This document shows, in pieces, positions 7,834-16,206 of a DNA stretch of 43,626 bases. The stretch is from an uncultured bacterium (lineage in GTDB: Bacteria > Planctomycetota > UBA8108 > UBA1146). The notes under the pieces are model-generated. The model was given only the letters and a program-made list of their open reading frames with translations, ran no database searches and was not told where the DNA came from. A program made the translations under genes and the position numbers. The DNA is taken from positions 1 through 43,626 of the forward strand of contig CAJXMG010000023.1 in the NCBI GenBank assembly GCA_913056395.1, read 5' to 3'. Every line of letters starts with the position of its first letter. Position 1 is the stretch's first letter.

Positions 7834-10020
7834 TCACCTTGAGGCTTCGAAGAGAATCCCTTTGGATTGCATGCTTTGAGTATCGATCCCGAAGAGAAAG
7901 GCCCCACCCCAGGTTGAACTGGCTTGTTGTACCAGTGTCGATTGCCACGGGGCATGACCGAGGGATCTGCACACCTTTTCCAACTCCCCGGTGACAGGAT
8001 CAAAAATACTGGCCTCCGGCGTAGGCAACCCACCGTGATCCCGTCCGCCGGCCACCAGAATCCGACCACCGGGCAAACGGGCAATACCCGGTTGCAGTGT
8101 TTCCTGAACCAGTCTTCCTGCGGGGATCCATTCCAGAAACAGATAGCCACGTCCGTTGTCCTTCAAATTCAAAAGGAATGCGGTTCGACAACTGGCAGTT
8201 TGATGGGGTGAGAAGGGATCGGGAGTGGGTTCCTTGCGGGTTCCCGCGACGAGCAGGGCCATATTTTCAGCAAGACCGGAGTCGAGCCCCGAAATCATCT
8301 TCAGGCCTCTCCGTGGCCCGGGCAGAGTGGAGTCCGGATTCAGTTTCAGGCGTCTGAGGCTACGTGTGCTTCGACGCAGTCGGAAGCCTTCTGGAGAAGA
8401 GAGGACCCTGCAAAATTCTGCGGTGAATTTCACATACGGAGCGCCCAGTGAACCCCCATAACCTCCATAGACAAAGAGCAGAGGATCTTCCGAATCCTCA
8501 AACAGGATCGAAGAGTGTTGATGTCGGGGATAGGCCAGTTCACCCACCTGAAATGCCTGGGCCGGAATAGAATCCGATTCAGCCATGGAGCGAGTATCCA
8601 GAGTGACGACCTCGATCACTCCATTGAGTTCTCCCTCCAGTCGTCCACCGACCAGAACCACTTCATCCGCTGAAGCGATGACGTGGGCATTGTGCTCAAA
8701 GCGCGGTGTCAGATTTCCATTGATCTGCAATGGGAGAAAACGAGGTGGCGAGGAATCTGCCACCAGAGCTTCCGCATCATTTCTTACCTTTGTGCCATCC
8801 CATCCGCCGATCAGGACAATGATGTCGTCCTCTGTTCCGGACAGGGTGTCGGGACCTGGAAGAACTGATGCCGTATGTCCCTTGCGTGGATGATTCATGG
8901 CAATCGGCCCAATGTGCTGGCCTCTGGAATCGATGATCCATGCTTCTGCCATGATCCGTGAACTTCGTGTGGCCCCCAGCGTTCTACCCCCAGCGAGAAG
9001 GAACTTGCCCCCGGAAAGCGGGGTCAGGCTGGCTCCCTCCAATGCAGGCAAGCCGGGAGGAAGTGGGGCATGGTTCCAGGGGTCACACTCTCCTTCGAGA
9101 TCGACCACCCAGGGAGAGGCAACACCTGCACCGCGGGAACTCTTCAATTTTTCCGAAGGAAGTATGGTCGTAGAATCGAGGGCGATTCCAGAACTGGAAC
9201 CTTCATATTTGTAACGGGAGGGATCGACCTCGCCATCGATGGTCAAGACCGGAGAAGACCCCAGTATCAGGGAAGACTCGAGGGAAGGCCCGGATGCAAT
9301 CCAGCGCGCGGGCATCTCGGGAGTACCAAGGCGGTCCCCGGTGACGGGCAGGCGGAGGAGATCATTGGGGCCCTTGAAAGCCTCGCCAGCGGGATGACGA
9401 TCGATTCCTGTTTCAACCAGACGGTCCCACTCAAGAACCAGTAAATCTTCCTGGTTTACCGTCGAGCTGCCATCGGAATCGATCCAACGGGCGCCGACGA
9501 GGAGCGCAGGCTTGACGGGGCTGGGGGTGATGGCTGTCAGCCCACTCTTCCGTTTTCGCTGGGCTTTCAATTCGGGAACTATCGGCAGTTGATCGAGATC
9601 CACTTCGAGTTGCGTCCTGCTCCCATCCGGTTTTTCACCCCGCGGAAGAAAGGAGTCGAATCCCGAGAGCAGGATCACTTTCCATTCGTGGGGGCGATCT
9701 CCTGACTCCACGCGGTAGATCGCAGAATCCAATCCCGGATGGGTGAAGGTGATACCCGTGGATGAAGACTCCAGCAATTTCATGGGTCGATCAAAGGTGA
9801 TGGTCAGTACCCCCTGATTTTCTGAATCAGGATTTTCACTGACCGCGAGTCGGGAATCGATGATCTGCCATGTGTCTGAGGGCCGACAGCCGAATGAGCA
9901 GATCAGGATGAGGACCATCAGCGGCACGAAGAGTTTGTTCAGGAAAGCGGGTCGCGACCCGAATGACGAGGGGTCTCGGGAGTCCAATATGAAACCGGAA
10001 GTGGAAGTACGAGGTTTCAC
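7834..10020 (-). CDS. Kelch-type beta-propeller exported protein (probable lipoprotein)
   Basis: Predicted surface or periplasmic protein of 728 residues with a galactose-oxidase/kelch-like propeller. GTG 10020 is preceded by AGGAGAG at a 10-base spacer. A hydrophobic segment near residues 28-45 ends ICSFGC, an imperfect lipobox (Phe at -2). The N-terminal third looks like Ig-like or bacterial-domain material. Kelch blades are visible from about residue 330: VLIGGWDGTKVRNDAEALV, EVVLVGGRLEGELNGVIEVV, LFVYGGYGGSLG, and near the end ILVAGGRDHGGLPTPEASIF. Third gene of the operon with the HEAT protein (77-base gap) and the kelch lipoprotein. It converges on gspM with 28 bases between stops. Function is not known; T2SS cargo or a surface partner is inferred from position. 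Confidence 0.7.
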   Translation of the reverse strand: MKPRTSTSGFILDSRDPSSFGSRPAFLNKLFVPLMVLILICSFGCRPSDTWQIIDSRLAVSENPDSENQGVLTITFDRPMKLLESSSTGITFTHPGLDSAIYRVESGDRPHEWKVILLSGFDSFLPRGEKPDGSRTQLEVDLDQLPIVPELKAQRKRKSGLTAITPSPVKPALLVGARWIDSDGSSTVNQEDLLVLEWDRLVETGIDRHPAGEAFKGPNDLLRLPVTGDRLGTPEMPARWIASGPSLESSLILGSSPVLTIDGEVDPSRYKYEGSSSGIALDSTTILPSEKLKSSRGAGVASPWVVDLEGECDPWNHAPLPPGLPALEGASLTPLSGGKFLLAGGRTLGATRSSRIMAEAWIIDSRGQHIGPIAMNHPRKGHTASVLPGPDTLSGTEDDIIVLIGGWDGTKVRNDAEALVADSSPPRFLPLQINGNLTPRFEHNAHVIASADEVVLVGGRLEGELNGVIEVVTLDTRSMAESDSIPAQAFQVGELAYPRHQHSSILFEDSEDPLLFVYGGYGGSLGAPYVKFTAEFCRVLSSPEGFRLRRSTRSLRRLKLNPDSTLPGPRRGLKMISGLDSGLAENMALLVAGTRKEPTPDPFSPHQTASCRTAFLLNLKDNGRGYLFLEWIPAGRLVQETLQPGIARLPGGRILVAGGRDHGGLPTPEASIFDPVTGELEKVCRSLGHAPWQSTLVQQASSTWGGAFLFGIDTQSMQSKGILFEASR

Positions 10021-10097
10021 CGGGGTTTCTCTCCTGAAACGGGCGGGGATGGCTTCACAGAATGTTGCCTCTGAAGAGACGATTCTTCAAGGGGGGA

Positions 10098-11240
10098 TTA
10101 GCCTTCGTAACCCAGTTTTTGCAAGGCGGTGATGATTTCCTGCTGTACCCGTTGGGAGGAATCGACCCGGTCGCGCGCCTGCATCAATGCCTGAATGGCA
10201 GCAGAGCCATCGATATTGAGCAATGCTCGTACTGCAGAGATCCGGGTCGAAACATTGGCATCCTCCAGAAGGATTTTCTCGACCACGGGTATCGAATTGA
10301 CGTCGCGGATGCCTCCGAGAGCACCCAAGTACGATTGGCGTACGTAGGCATTCTGTTCTTCCGCAAGAGCCGCTTCGATGCTCTGGGAGTGTTGGTTACC
10401 TCCGGTAGTCTTGAGCCCGTAAGCAGCCCGCTGTCGAACCCTGAAGTGGGAAGGATCACGCAACAACTGGGAGTAGATGTCGATGGCATCTTCTGCCCGC
10501 TCATGGCGAGTCAGAGCTTCGACAAATCGATAGCGGTGCTGGACGGCATCTTCAGCCAGTGAATACTCGCGGAGAACTTTCAGGGAGAACTCGGTGTTGG
10601 CGAGGGCCAGTGAGTCGATGGTGTGTTTGACTTCACTCTCTTTGTCCATCTCCACGGACCAGTGGTAGTGGTCAATCAATCCGACCAGTGCTTCATCGGT
10701 GCCGATTTTTCCCAATGCCTTGAGCAGGAAGCGCCGATTGATGAAATCCGGTTCTTCCTTCAGCAGACCCACCAGCATCGGAACGTGCTCCGGGCCCAGA
10801 CTTTCCAGCAATGCTTCGAGGTCGTCGCGGGCACGAGCCACCCGATGAGCCGTGGAGGCATCGAGAGCTTCACTCCATTGACACTTCTGAAACAGATCAA
10901 AGATGGAATCTGAAATCTTGCGGTGTTCCGGGGAAAGAGTGTCGAGAGAAGAAGTTGTCTTTTCCTCGGTATCGGAAGGGGTGACAGGGATCTTGGGTTC
11001 CGCCTGCACCGCGGGTGTCTCTTCCGAAACCGCAGGGTCAGTCGGTGTGCCCACAGTGGTCCACAGAGTGGAGACGAACCAGCCAAGGCAGAGCAGGGCC
11101 AAAATGGCGATCCATTGGATCAGCGAGTTGCCCGTCTCAGAATTGTGAGAGCGAAGTGAAAAAGAGAAGCGAGTCGAAGGGGAGGTACTCTCTTTTGAGA
11201 GTGGGGTTCCCTTTCGACTCGCAACTGTGCTTTCGCTCAT
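10098..11240 (-). CDS. Membrane-anchored HEAT-repeat protein
   Basis: 380 residues. The N-terminal 40 residues are polar and Ser/Thr-rich, followed by one membrane segment (about 41-62, IQWIAILALLCLGWFVSTLW), a Pro/Glu/Thr-rich linker, then an all-helical region of HEAT/Armadillo-type repeats from about residue 130 to the end. Repeat units include PMLVGLLKEEPDFINRRFLL, VRQRAAYGLKTTGG, VRQSYLGALGGIRDVNSIPV and TRISAVRALLNIDGSAAIQA. Such repeats are scaffolds for protein contact; there is no catalytic motif. It sits 18 bases after the upstream kelch gene and 77 before the next, so it is probably co-transcribed with both. The ATG has only a weak ribosome site. Role unknown; a scaffold for the two propeller proteins is a guess. 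Confidence 0.75.
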   Translation of the reverse strand: MSESTVASRKGTPLSKESTSPSTRFSFSLRSHNSETGNSLIQWIAILALLCLGWFVSTLWTTVGTPTDPAVSEETPAVQAEPKIPVTPSDTEEKTTSSLDTLSPEHRKISDSIFDLFQKCQWSEALDASTAHRVARARDDLEALLESLGPEHVPMLVGLLKEEPDFINRRFLLKALGKIGTDEALVGLIDHYHWSVEMDKESEVKHTIDSLALANTEFSLKVLREYSLAEDAVQHRYRFVEALTRHERAEDAIDIYSQLLRDPSHFRVRQRAAYGLKTTGGNQHSQSIEAALAEEQNAYVRQSYLGALGGIRDVNSIPVVEKILLEDANVSTRISAVRALLNIDGSAAIQALMQARDRVDSSQRVQQEIITALQKLGYEG

Positions 11241-11258
11241 GAACTGCCGGTACCGTTT

Positions 11259-13163
11259 CTAGGGGGCCGCCGGTGCATTGGTTCCCGGAAGCAGGATGAC
11301 TTCGCAGCTGATGGTGGCCGGCTCATCCCCGTAGTTCGGGAAGTAGCTGACACCACCACCGATGGAAACCACGCGGTCATCCACGGTATTCAACAGGCCG
11401 TCTTCACCCGGAATCACACTGAGAGTGTGAAGGCACTTGGGCTGGGCGAGGCTGATCATCGGATCGAGGGCGACACCGTAACCGTCAAGATTGTCATCCG
11501 CGTAGGTAGTATCAACGTTGATGAAACTTCCGAAAAGACCGGTCGGGTGGGTAATCGGATTGATGAACGGGGTCGGATCCCAGGGGGGATCATTCTGGAA
11601 GTTGTAGAAGGGATCATAAATGGTGACCCCGACCAGACCATTGTTGCAGTTTCCGGTCATGGTCTCGACACAGCCGCCAGGAGTAGGGAAGTCGAATCCG
11701 CCACCGGCACTGAGGCCAACACCAGTAGTGATGGTCTGACCGTTGTAGGTACGACGGGTGTTCACCATCACCCAATCCGCCTCACTGCGTCCCCAGGGTC
11801 CGCAGTTCATCGGGTCGGCGAGAATGTTTTCGATGTTGTTGGTCAGGCCCGGTGTTCCAGTGAAGACGGTGAAGGTCAATCCGTCAGAGGGGCCAAAACC
11901 GGTAAAGGTCGCGACGACCAGATCGTTGGCACCCGCCGAGGTCGGGCATGCCGGATCGTCGTTGTCACCGTTGGCAATCATCAACAGGTTGGTCATGCCA
12001 GGAACAGAAACGATGTCACCGGCGAGGGGATTGATTTCCCCATCCTCATCGAGATCAAATTCGAGTGTGGAAGAGTATACGGTTCCCAGGTTGAGCAGGG
12101 AGGGAGTGTTGACCCTTCCTTCTGCGACGATTCCAGGTGCCAGACGATTGTCACCTGTGGTGACATCGTAGTACTCGAAATTCTGGGAGTTATCGGTGTC
12201 GTTCTGCCATGGCAGTTTGAACTGCGGTGCAAAGATGGTGGAGAGCGTCTGGAATCCGCCGGCATGAAGAATGATGTCGTCGGTGGTTCCAAGTTCGTTG
12301 TCGAGACCACCGAGTGCAGCGGAAGAGTGGCCGACACGGCCACGTGCACTCAGGAACTCGGCATCTTGTCCTGTAACCGTCAATGCGGGGGTGAAGGAGC
12401 GGGAGGCCGGGTCGTAAATCTCCATCGATTTCAGTGACGGGAAGACGTTGATCGTTACCTGGAAACCGGGCTGACCCGGTGCAAAGTTAGGATCGATGAT
12501 GGTCTCGTTGCGCGACTCCTGACCTCCGGCAATCAGCACCTTGCCGTTGGGCAAAAGAGTTGCGGAGTGGCGGAACCGGGGGGTGGCGAGATCGGGCTCA
12601 ATCGAGAGAGCATCCGGTCCAAACTCGCGGCTGCTGATATCGTAGATTTCAGAAATCTCATAGGCCTCTGCGAAGAGGGCGTCACCCGTTCCTCCGCAGA
12701 TCAGCACGTTGCCGTCCGGCAAAAGTGTTGCGCTATGGAAGATGCGGCCACCCTGACTCAAGGTCATGATGTCGCCATTCACATCGGTATCGATGAAGTC
12801 TCCAGAGATGGTGTCGGGAATCGGATCGCCGAAGTCGACGCCTGCTCCCTGATCAAAGATCTCTGCGGTGTCGAGGGAGGTCAGATGGCGTTCGTCGGTT
12901 CCTCCTGCAATCAGCACAGTACCGTCACCCAATACTGTGGCGGTGTGGCCATAGCGGGGAGTCACCATTCCCGGTCCGCGAACGACCGCATCGTCATCCA
13001 GGAAAGCGGCGGCGTTGTTGATGTTGGGGATCGAACTGCCACTACCGTGGCACCCGATCAGAGGCAGAAGAACTGCACCCAACAGGAGGAGAAGAAGGGG
13101 ATGGGATCCCTGAAATTTCAGGCGATCCTGGCAGAGGTAATTGAGAAGGCTCATGCGTTCCAT
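11259..13163 (-). CDS. Kelch-repeat outer-membrane or surface lipoprotein
   Basis: 634 residues from ATG 13163, chosen because GGAAAG lies just upstream and it places a signal peptide and lipobox (LLLLGAVLLPLIGC) at the right distance. The open frame runs further up to 13448, but that extension looks random. After the Cys comes a short Ser/Gly linker, then kelch blades of the form RYGHTATVLGDGTVLIAGGT, FHSATLLPDGNVLICGGTGD and RHSATLLPNGKVLIAGGQES, each followed by a DTAEIFD- or EIYD-like strand. Later blades are more diverged and rich in Asn/Gly/Asp loops, ending VVSIGGGVSYFPN. First gene of the operon, with a near-perfect sigma-54 promoter about 400 bases upstream. Ligand and function are unknown. 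Confidence 0.8.
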   Translation of the reverse strand: MERMSLLNYLCQDRLKFQGSHPLLLLLLGAVLLPLIGCHGSGSSIPNINNAAAFLDDDAVVRGPGMVTPRYGHTATVLGDGTVLIAGGTDERHLTSLDTAEIFDQGAGVDFGDPIPDTISGDFIDTDVNGDIMTLSQGGRIFHSATLLPDGNVLICGGTGDALFAEAYEISEIYDISSREFGPDALSIEPDLATPRFRHSATLLPNGKVLIAGGQESRNETIIDPNFAPGQPGFQVTINVFPSLKSMEIYDPASRSFTPALTVTGQDAEFLSARGRVGHSSAALGGLDNELGTTDDIILHAGGFQTLSTIFAPQFKLPWQNDTDNSQNFEYYDVTTGDNRLAPGIVAEGRVNTPSLLNLGTVYSSTLEFDLDEDGEINPLAGDIVSVPGMTNLLMIANGDNDDPACPTSAGANDLVVATFTGFGPSDGLTFTVFTGTPGLTNNIENILADPMNCGPWGRSEADWVMVNTRRTYNGQTITTGVGLSAGGGFDFPTPGGCVETMTGNCNNGLVGVTIYDPFYNFQNDPPWDPTPFINPITHPTGLFGSFINVDTTYADDNLDGYGVALDPMISLAQPKCLHTLSVIPGEDGLLNTVDDRVVSIGGGVSYFPNYGDEPATISCEVILLPGTNAPAAP

Positions 13164-13688
13164 CTCTTTCCTGAGACTGTTTCTTTCCTGAGTCGGTTTA
13201 CCGGAGAGGGCACCTGTAACGACCGGTGAAGGCCGTCGACCTATCCTACAACGACATCCAGCGGTGGGCTTCAGATCTCTCGATATCCCCGGAGAGAAAT
13301 GGGCCACCACGATTTGCACCGTTGAGGGGCGGGACAGGATTCCAGCAAAACTGGATTCCGGCATTCGCACCGGAAATCGAGCAAAACCGGGATTCCTAAC
13401 AAGCCCGGATTCTAGATCGGCTTCCAGCAACTGTCCACCTATGGCCAACCTGTCTCTTTTGGGGCAGGAGGGGCCTGTCGACCATTTGGGAGAGTTCGAA
13501 ACGGTTCAAAATCCGGTCTCAGCGGTTATTGACCCGAAAGTGGTCTCCCATAGGGTTAGCAGAGCAAGGGGAGTGCCAATTCCGAAGGCCTCTGGAATGA
13601 TCCGATTTGGTGATTGGAGCTCGCAGGAGAGGGGTATGAGCGAATTAGGCGTGCGGATCTGACACAAGGGGCAGGGGGCTGTCAAGGC
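13164..13688. other. Long non-coding leader region upstream of the kelch operon
   Basis: About 525 bases between the kelch lipoprotein start and the T2SS terminator. The clear signal in it is the sigma-54 promoter at 13563-13578 (minus strand). From its predicted start (near 13552) the transcript would have a leader of nearly 390 bases. Within the leader, imperfect repeats of the form GGATTCC/CCGGATT with GCAAAA (about 13338-13420) could fold. The plus-strand open frame 13264-13662 has no domain or ribosome site and I do not call it a gene. Confidence 0.4.
13563..13578 (-). promoter_or_regulatory. Near-perfect sigma-54 promoter of the kelch operon
   Basis: On the minus strand this reads TGGCACTCCCCTTGCT, matching TGGCACR-N4-TTGCW at every scored position except the purine at position 7. 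GG and GC are 12 bases apart as required. Predicted start is near 13552, giving a leader of about 390 bases. None of the TAAR-N17-TTTATGA elements is found upstream of it. Confidence 0.75.
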
Positions 13689-13763
13689 AAAAAACCGGGG
13701 CCTCCGGTGACTCGAACCTGGGGATCACGCAATCCGGGTTCGTGCCATCCTTCCGGAGGCCCC
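13689..13763 (-). terminator. Terminator of the gspD-J operon with a long, structured, tRNA-like loop
   Basis: Perfect 11-bp stem (GGGGCCTCCGG, 13697-13707, with its complement at 13753-13763) followed on the minus strand by six Ts, 13 bases after the gspJ stop. The loop is 45 bases, far longer than usual, and can form an inner stem (GGAT and CACG pairing with CGTG and ATCC). On the minus strand the loop also holds GGTTCGAGTC, like a tRNA T-arm, but there is no proper D-arm and the T-stem does not pair. Confidence 0.75.
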
Positions 13764-13775
13764 TCACAACTTAAT

Positions 13776-14678
13776 TTAAAATCCCCCCAGAGCCCCTTCT
13801 GTCAGGAGTTGCTCAGGATCGGGGAGCAGCAACTGATCGGTGACGATCAGTGGAATCACGGTCGAAAAAACTTCCATCAGCGGTTCGCCATCGCCATCGA
13901 GGATGCGTCCCCGCTCGTCGCCGTAGTGAAGGTAGATCACCACCTCCACAGCCTTGGGGATCGGAATCGGAAGCGGTTCTTCCGGGATCGGTTCCCCGGT
14001 GGCGGGATCGATATTGGCCGCATTCGAAGCATTTGCTGCTGTGGCAGCCGTGTTGGCCGCATTGTCCGCAGCAAGCTCCGCTTCTTCTGCAGCGATGCGT
14101 TCTTCCTCATCGAGGAAGGGAAAGTCTGATTCATTCACTTCAGGAAGCAGGTTCGATGAGTCCCAATCGTCGACCCAATTGTTCTCGGCATCCAGGAAGC
14201 GGAAATCGAGAGCCTTGACCCTGTCGTAGATCGCGGTGCGATCTCCGGTGTCGAGGGGATCCACATCCATGTCCCAGGCGACCCTGCGAAAGAGGGTGAA
14301 ATCTCCATCGTCGCCCGCCTTGAGTGCGTATCCCACGGAGCTGACCTCACCGGTGTAGGTGGGAATGGTTTCATCCGGCTCCGGAACGGGGGAGGTGGTC
14401 AGAAAGTCGATGGAGTCTTCAGCGTTTTCTTCTTCACCACGGCTTTCGCCACGGAAGATGTTCTCACCGAGTCCACGCCAGATGGTTCCTTGCAGGTCAC
14501 GGCGCATCTGATTGAGGATCGCCTCGCCAACCTTGCCGGTCAGAGTGGCTTCATGAACACGGCGGTCCGCCTCGATGGTGGTTTCCAGAATCGAGTAACT
14601 CGCCAACATGACGAGCCCGAAGATGCCGAGCACGACGACCAGTTCGATGAGAGTGAAGCCTTCTGTATTGCGTGGCAT
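13776..14678 (-). CDS. gspJ: GspJ-like minor pseudopilin
   Basis: 300 residues. Type III leader (MPRNTEG) then FTLIELVVVLGIFGLVMLAS with Glu at +5, the prepilin peptidase substrate signature. The rest resembles GspJ: a long N-terminal helix (about residues 8-60), then a beta-rich domain with FLTTSPVPEPDETIP and FTLFRRVAWDMDVDPLDT. An Ala/Asn/Glu-rich insertion (bases about 14030-14110) and a Pro-rich loop precede a strand reading AVEVVIYLHYGDERGR. It caps the pseudopilus with GspI and GspK. The ATG overlaps the gspI stop by one base (ATGA), implying translational coupling. Last gene of the operon, followed by a strong terminator. Confidence 0.85.
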   Translation of the reverse strand: MPRNTEGFTLIELVVVLGIFGLVMLASYSILETTIEADRRVHEATLTGKVGEAILNQMRRDLQGTIWRGLGENIFRGESRGEEENAEDSIDFLTTSPVPEPDETIPTYTGEVSSVGYALKAGDDGDFTLFRRVAWDMDVDPLDTGDRTAIYDRVKALDFRFLDAENNWVDDWDSSNLLPEVNESDFPFLDEEERIAAEEAELAADNAANTAATAANASNAANIDPATGEPIPEEPLPIPIPKAVEVVIYLHYGDERGRILDGDGEPLMEVFSTVIPLIVTDQLLLPDPEQLLTEGALGGF

Positions 14679-15193
14679 CAGAAACTCCCCTCCGAGGTCA
14701 GGTCGACCAATTGGCCGGCATATTCGTAGAGGGCTTCACCCTCTTGAGTGATCATCCGCGTCGTAAAGGTCACCGATCCCAGATCTTCATTGGAATCTGA
14801 ATCGGCACTGGAAACAGAGTTTCCATAAACGGAGGGGTATTCGAGGGTCAGGGAAATACGCAGGATTTTGGGCCCGATATCCGTGGTCGATTCATTGAAG
14901 ATTTCCACAGACCAGGGCCAGTCACCGACGCTGTCTTTTCCGGGGACTTCCAGATTTCCGGAGGTGTTTTCCTCCAGACCGAAAGCGACCTCGTCCAGTT
15001 TTTGTCGAGCCAGACGATTGACCAATCGTTGGTTGTTGTACTGAAAGGCATCGTCGAGAGCCTTGACGCGCAAATCGAGAATCGTCAGGAAAGCACCGCT
15101 GATGATGGCCACGGCCATCACCAGTTCGACAAGGGTGAAGCCATGTTCACCTGCAGTGTTGCGAGTCGTGGTTTCAGATGGGGAAGTTACCAT
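14678..15193 (-). CDS. gspI: GspI-like minor pseudopilin
   Basis: 171 residues. Leader ending HG, then FTLVELVMAVAIISGAFLTI, with Glu at +5. The helix continues to QRLVNRLARQKLDEVAFG, close to the GspI pattern in which a conserved Leu-Ala-rich helix precedes the small beta domain. It contains WSVEIFNES and a late strand SVTFTTRMI. It overlaps gspH by 7 bases at its start and gspJ by one base at its end. Order H-I-J is the classical T2SS order and supports this name over a generic pilin call. Confidence 0.85.
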   Translation of the reverse strand: MVTSPSETTTRNTAGEHGFTLVELVMAVAIISGAFLTILDLRVKALDDAFQYNNQRLVNRLARQKLDEVAFGLEENTSGNLEVPGKDSVGDWPWSVEIFNESTTDIGPKILRISLTLEYPSVYGNSVSSADSDSNEDLGSVTFTTRMITQEGEALYEYAGQLVDLTSEGSF

Positions 15194-15717
15194 TGGGGGA
15201 ACTCCGCATCGTTACCGGGAATGTAGTCGGTGGTTCCCAGGATCGCCTGAAAGTAGACACCGATACTCTGATCATCTTCATTGGTAATGATGGCGATATG
15301 TGAACCGGAAGCTCCGTACTGATCGAGAACCAGATCGACAGTGCCGTATTCATCACGGCTGCCATCCGGGTGCAAAATGCTGGTGATCTCCACACCATCA
15401 GGAAGAATCTCTGGCCCCAGACTTTCCCGTTGGTCAAAGTCGATGTTGGGATCTTCATCCTCTTGTGGAGGTAACAGAATTTCGACGGTGTTTTCTTCCA
15501 GACGGTAACGGAGAACATATTCGTTACCGATCCCTCCGCCGAGACTTCTGGCCCATGCGACCGTCTGGCCGACAGTTCGTGCTGCAGCCCGAAGCTTGTA
15601 GCGGGGAGACATGTTATCCAGGTTCGGAACCACAACCGTGGCGATGATGCCCAACAGAGCGATCACAACGATCAACTCGATGATGGTGAAGCCAGAGGTG
15701 CGATTCCGGGGATTCAT
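15187..15717 (-). CDS. gspH: GspH-like minor pseudopilin
   Basis: 176 residues. Leader MNPRNRTSG, then FTIIELIVVIALLGIIATVV with Glu at +5. After the helix comes AAARTVGQTVAWARSLGGG, typical of GspH (a conserved helix with Ala-Arg), followed by a beta-sandwich region (EYVLRYRLEENTVEILL, YGTVDLVLDQYGASGSHIAI). The C-terminus overlaps the gspI start by 7 bases, and the start is 3 bases from the gspG stop, so G-H-I-J are tightly coupled. It would join the tip of the pseudopilus. Confidence 0.85.
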   Translation of the reverse strand: MNPRNRTSGFTIIELIVVIALLGIIATVVVPNLDNMSPRYKLRAAARTVGQTVAWARSLGGGIGNEYVLRYRLEENTVEILLPPQEDEDPNIDFDQRESLGPEILPDGVEITSILHPDGSRDEYGTVDLVLDQYGASGSHIAIITNEDDQSIGVYFQAILGTTDYIPGNDAEFPQW

Positions 15718-15720
15718 TCT

Positions 15721-16155
15721 CTAGAATCTTCCCTGATTGTTGCTGTCGTCTGAGTAGAGGTCCTGAGCGTAGCCTTCTCCACCTTCAGTCATGTCTTCTC
15801 CCAGACTGATGAAGACGGGGCGACCGTCGATCATTTCAAAGAAGTAAACTTCATTGGTCCAGGGGTCGAGGGGCTCACTGTCGAGGTATTGGTTGCTGTT
15901 GCCATTGAAGTCCTGAGGCGGGTTCAAGAGTTCCTCGATGGAGTCGGGGTAGCGACCATGGTCGATTTTGAACATCTTGCACTGGGTGTCCAAAGTCTTG
16001 AAGTCGGTCTTGACCTTTGAGACCTTGGCCTGGTCGGTTCTGCCCATCACATTGGGAACGACGAAGGTCGCAAGGATGCCGATGATGGCGATCACGACGA
16101 TCAGCTCGATCAGGGTGAAGCCGTCTTCGACACGGTTTCGCATGGACTTGTTCAT
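15721..16155 (-). CDS. gspG: Major pseudopilin GspG
   Basis: Main subunit of the pseudopilus that drives substrate through the secretin. 144 residues; ATG 16155 has AGGAGG 6 bases upstream, the strongest ribosome site in the operon, fitting high expression. Leader MNKSMRNRVEDG, then FTLIELIVVIAIIGILATFVVPNVMGRTDQAK, almost the family consensus. The body has DFKTLDTQCKMFKIDHGRYPDS and the C-terminal GspG signature: DPWTNEVYFFEMIDG and SLGEDMTEGGEGYAQDL, including acidic residues that bind calcium in known GspG. 51 bases separate it from gspF. Confidence 0.95.
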   Translation of the reverse strand: MNKSMRNRVEDGFTLIELIVVIAIIGILATFVVPNVMGRTDQAKVSKVKTDFKTLDTQCKMFKIDHGRYPDSIEELLNPPQDFNGNSNQYLDSEPLDPWTNEVYFFEMIDGRPVFISLGEDMTEGGEGYAQDLYSDDSNNQGRF

Positions 16156-16206
16156 GTTTCCTCCTGTTTTATTTCCGGGCCAATCAGCCCTCTCTCTTTT
16201 TTTTGA

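Noticed and set aside
11427-12437. 336-codon open frame on the plus strand
   Set aside because: Antisense of the kelch lipoprotein gene; no domain.
13164-13448. N-terminal extension of the kelch lipoprotein
   Set aside because: In-frame up to 13448, but the extension looks random and the ATG at 13163 has a ribosome site and correct signal peptide.
13264-13662. 132-codon open frame on the plus strand
   Set aside because: Covers the sigma-54 promoter and leader of the kelch operon; no ribosome site, no domain, atypical composition.
13697-13763. A tRNA gene
   Set aside because: Has an acceptor-like stem and a T-loop-like string but no D-arm, an unpaired T-stem and only 67 bases; better read as the operon terminator.
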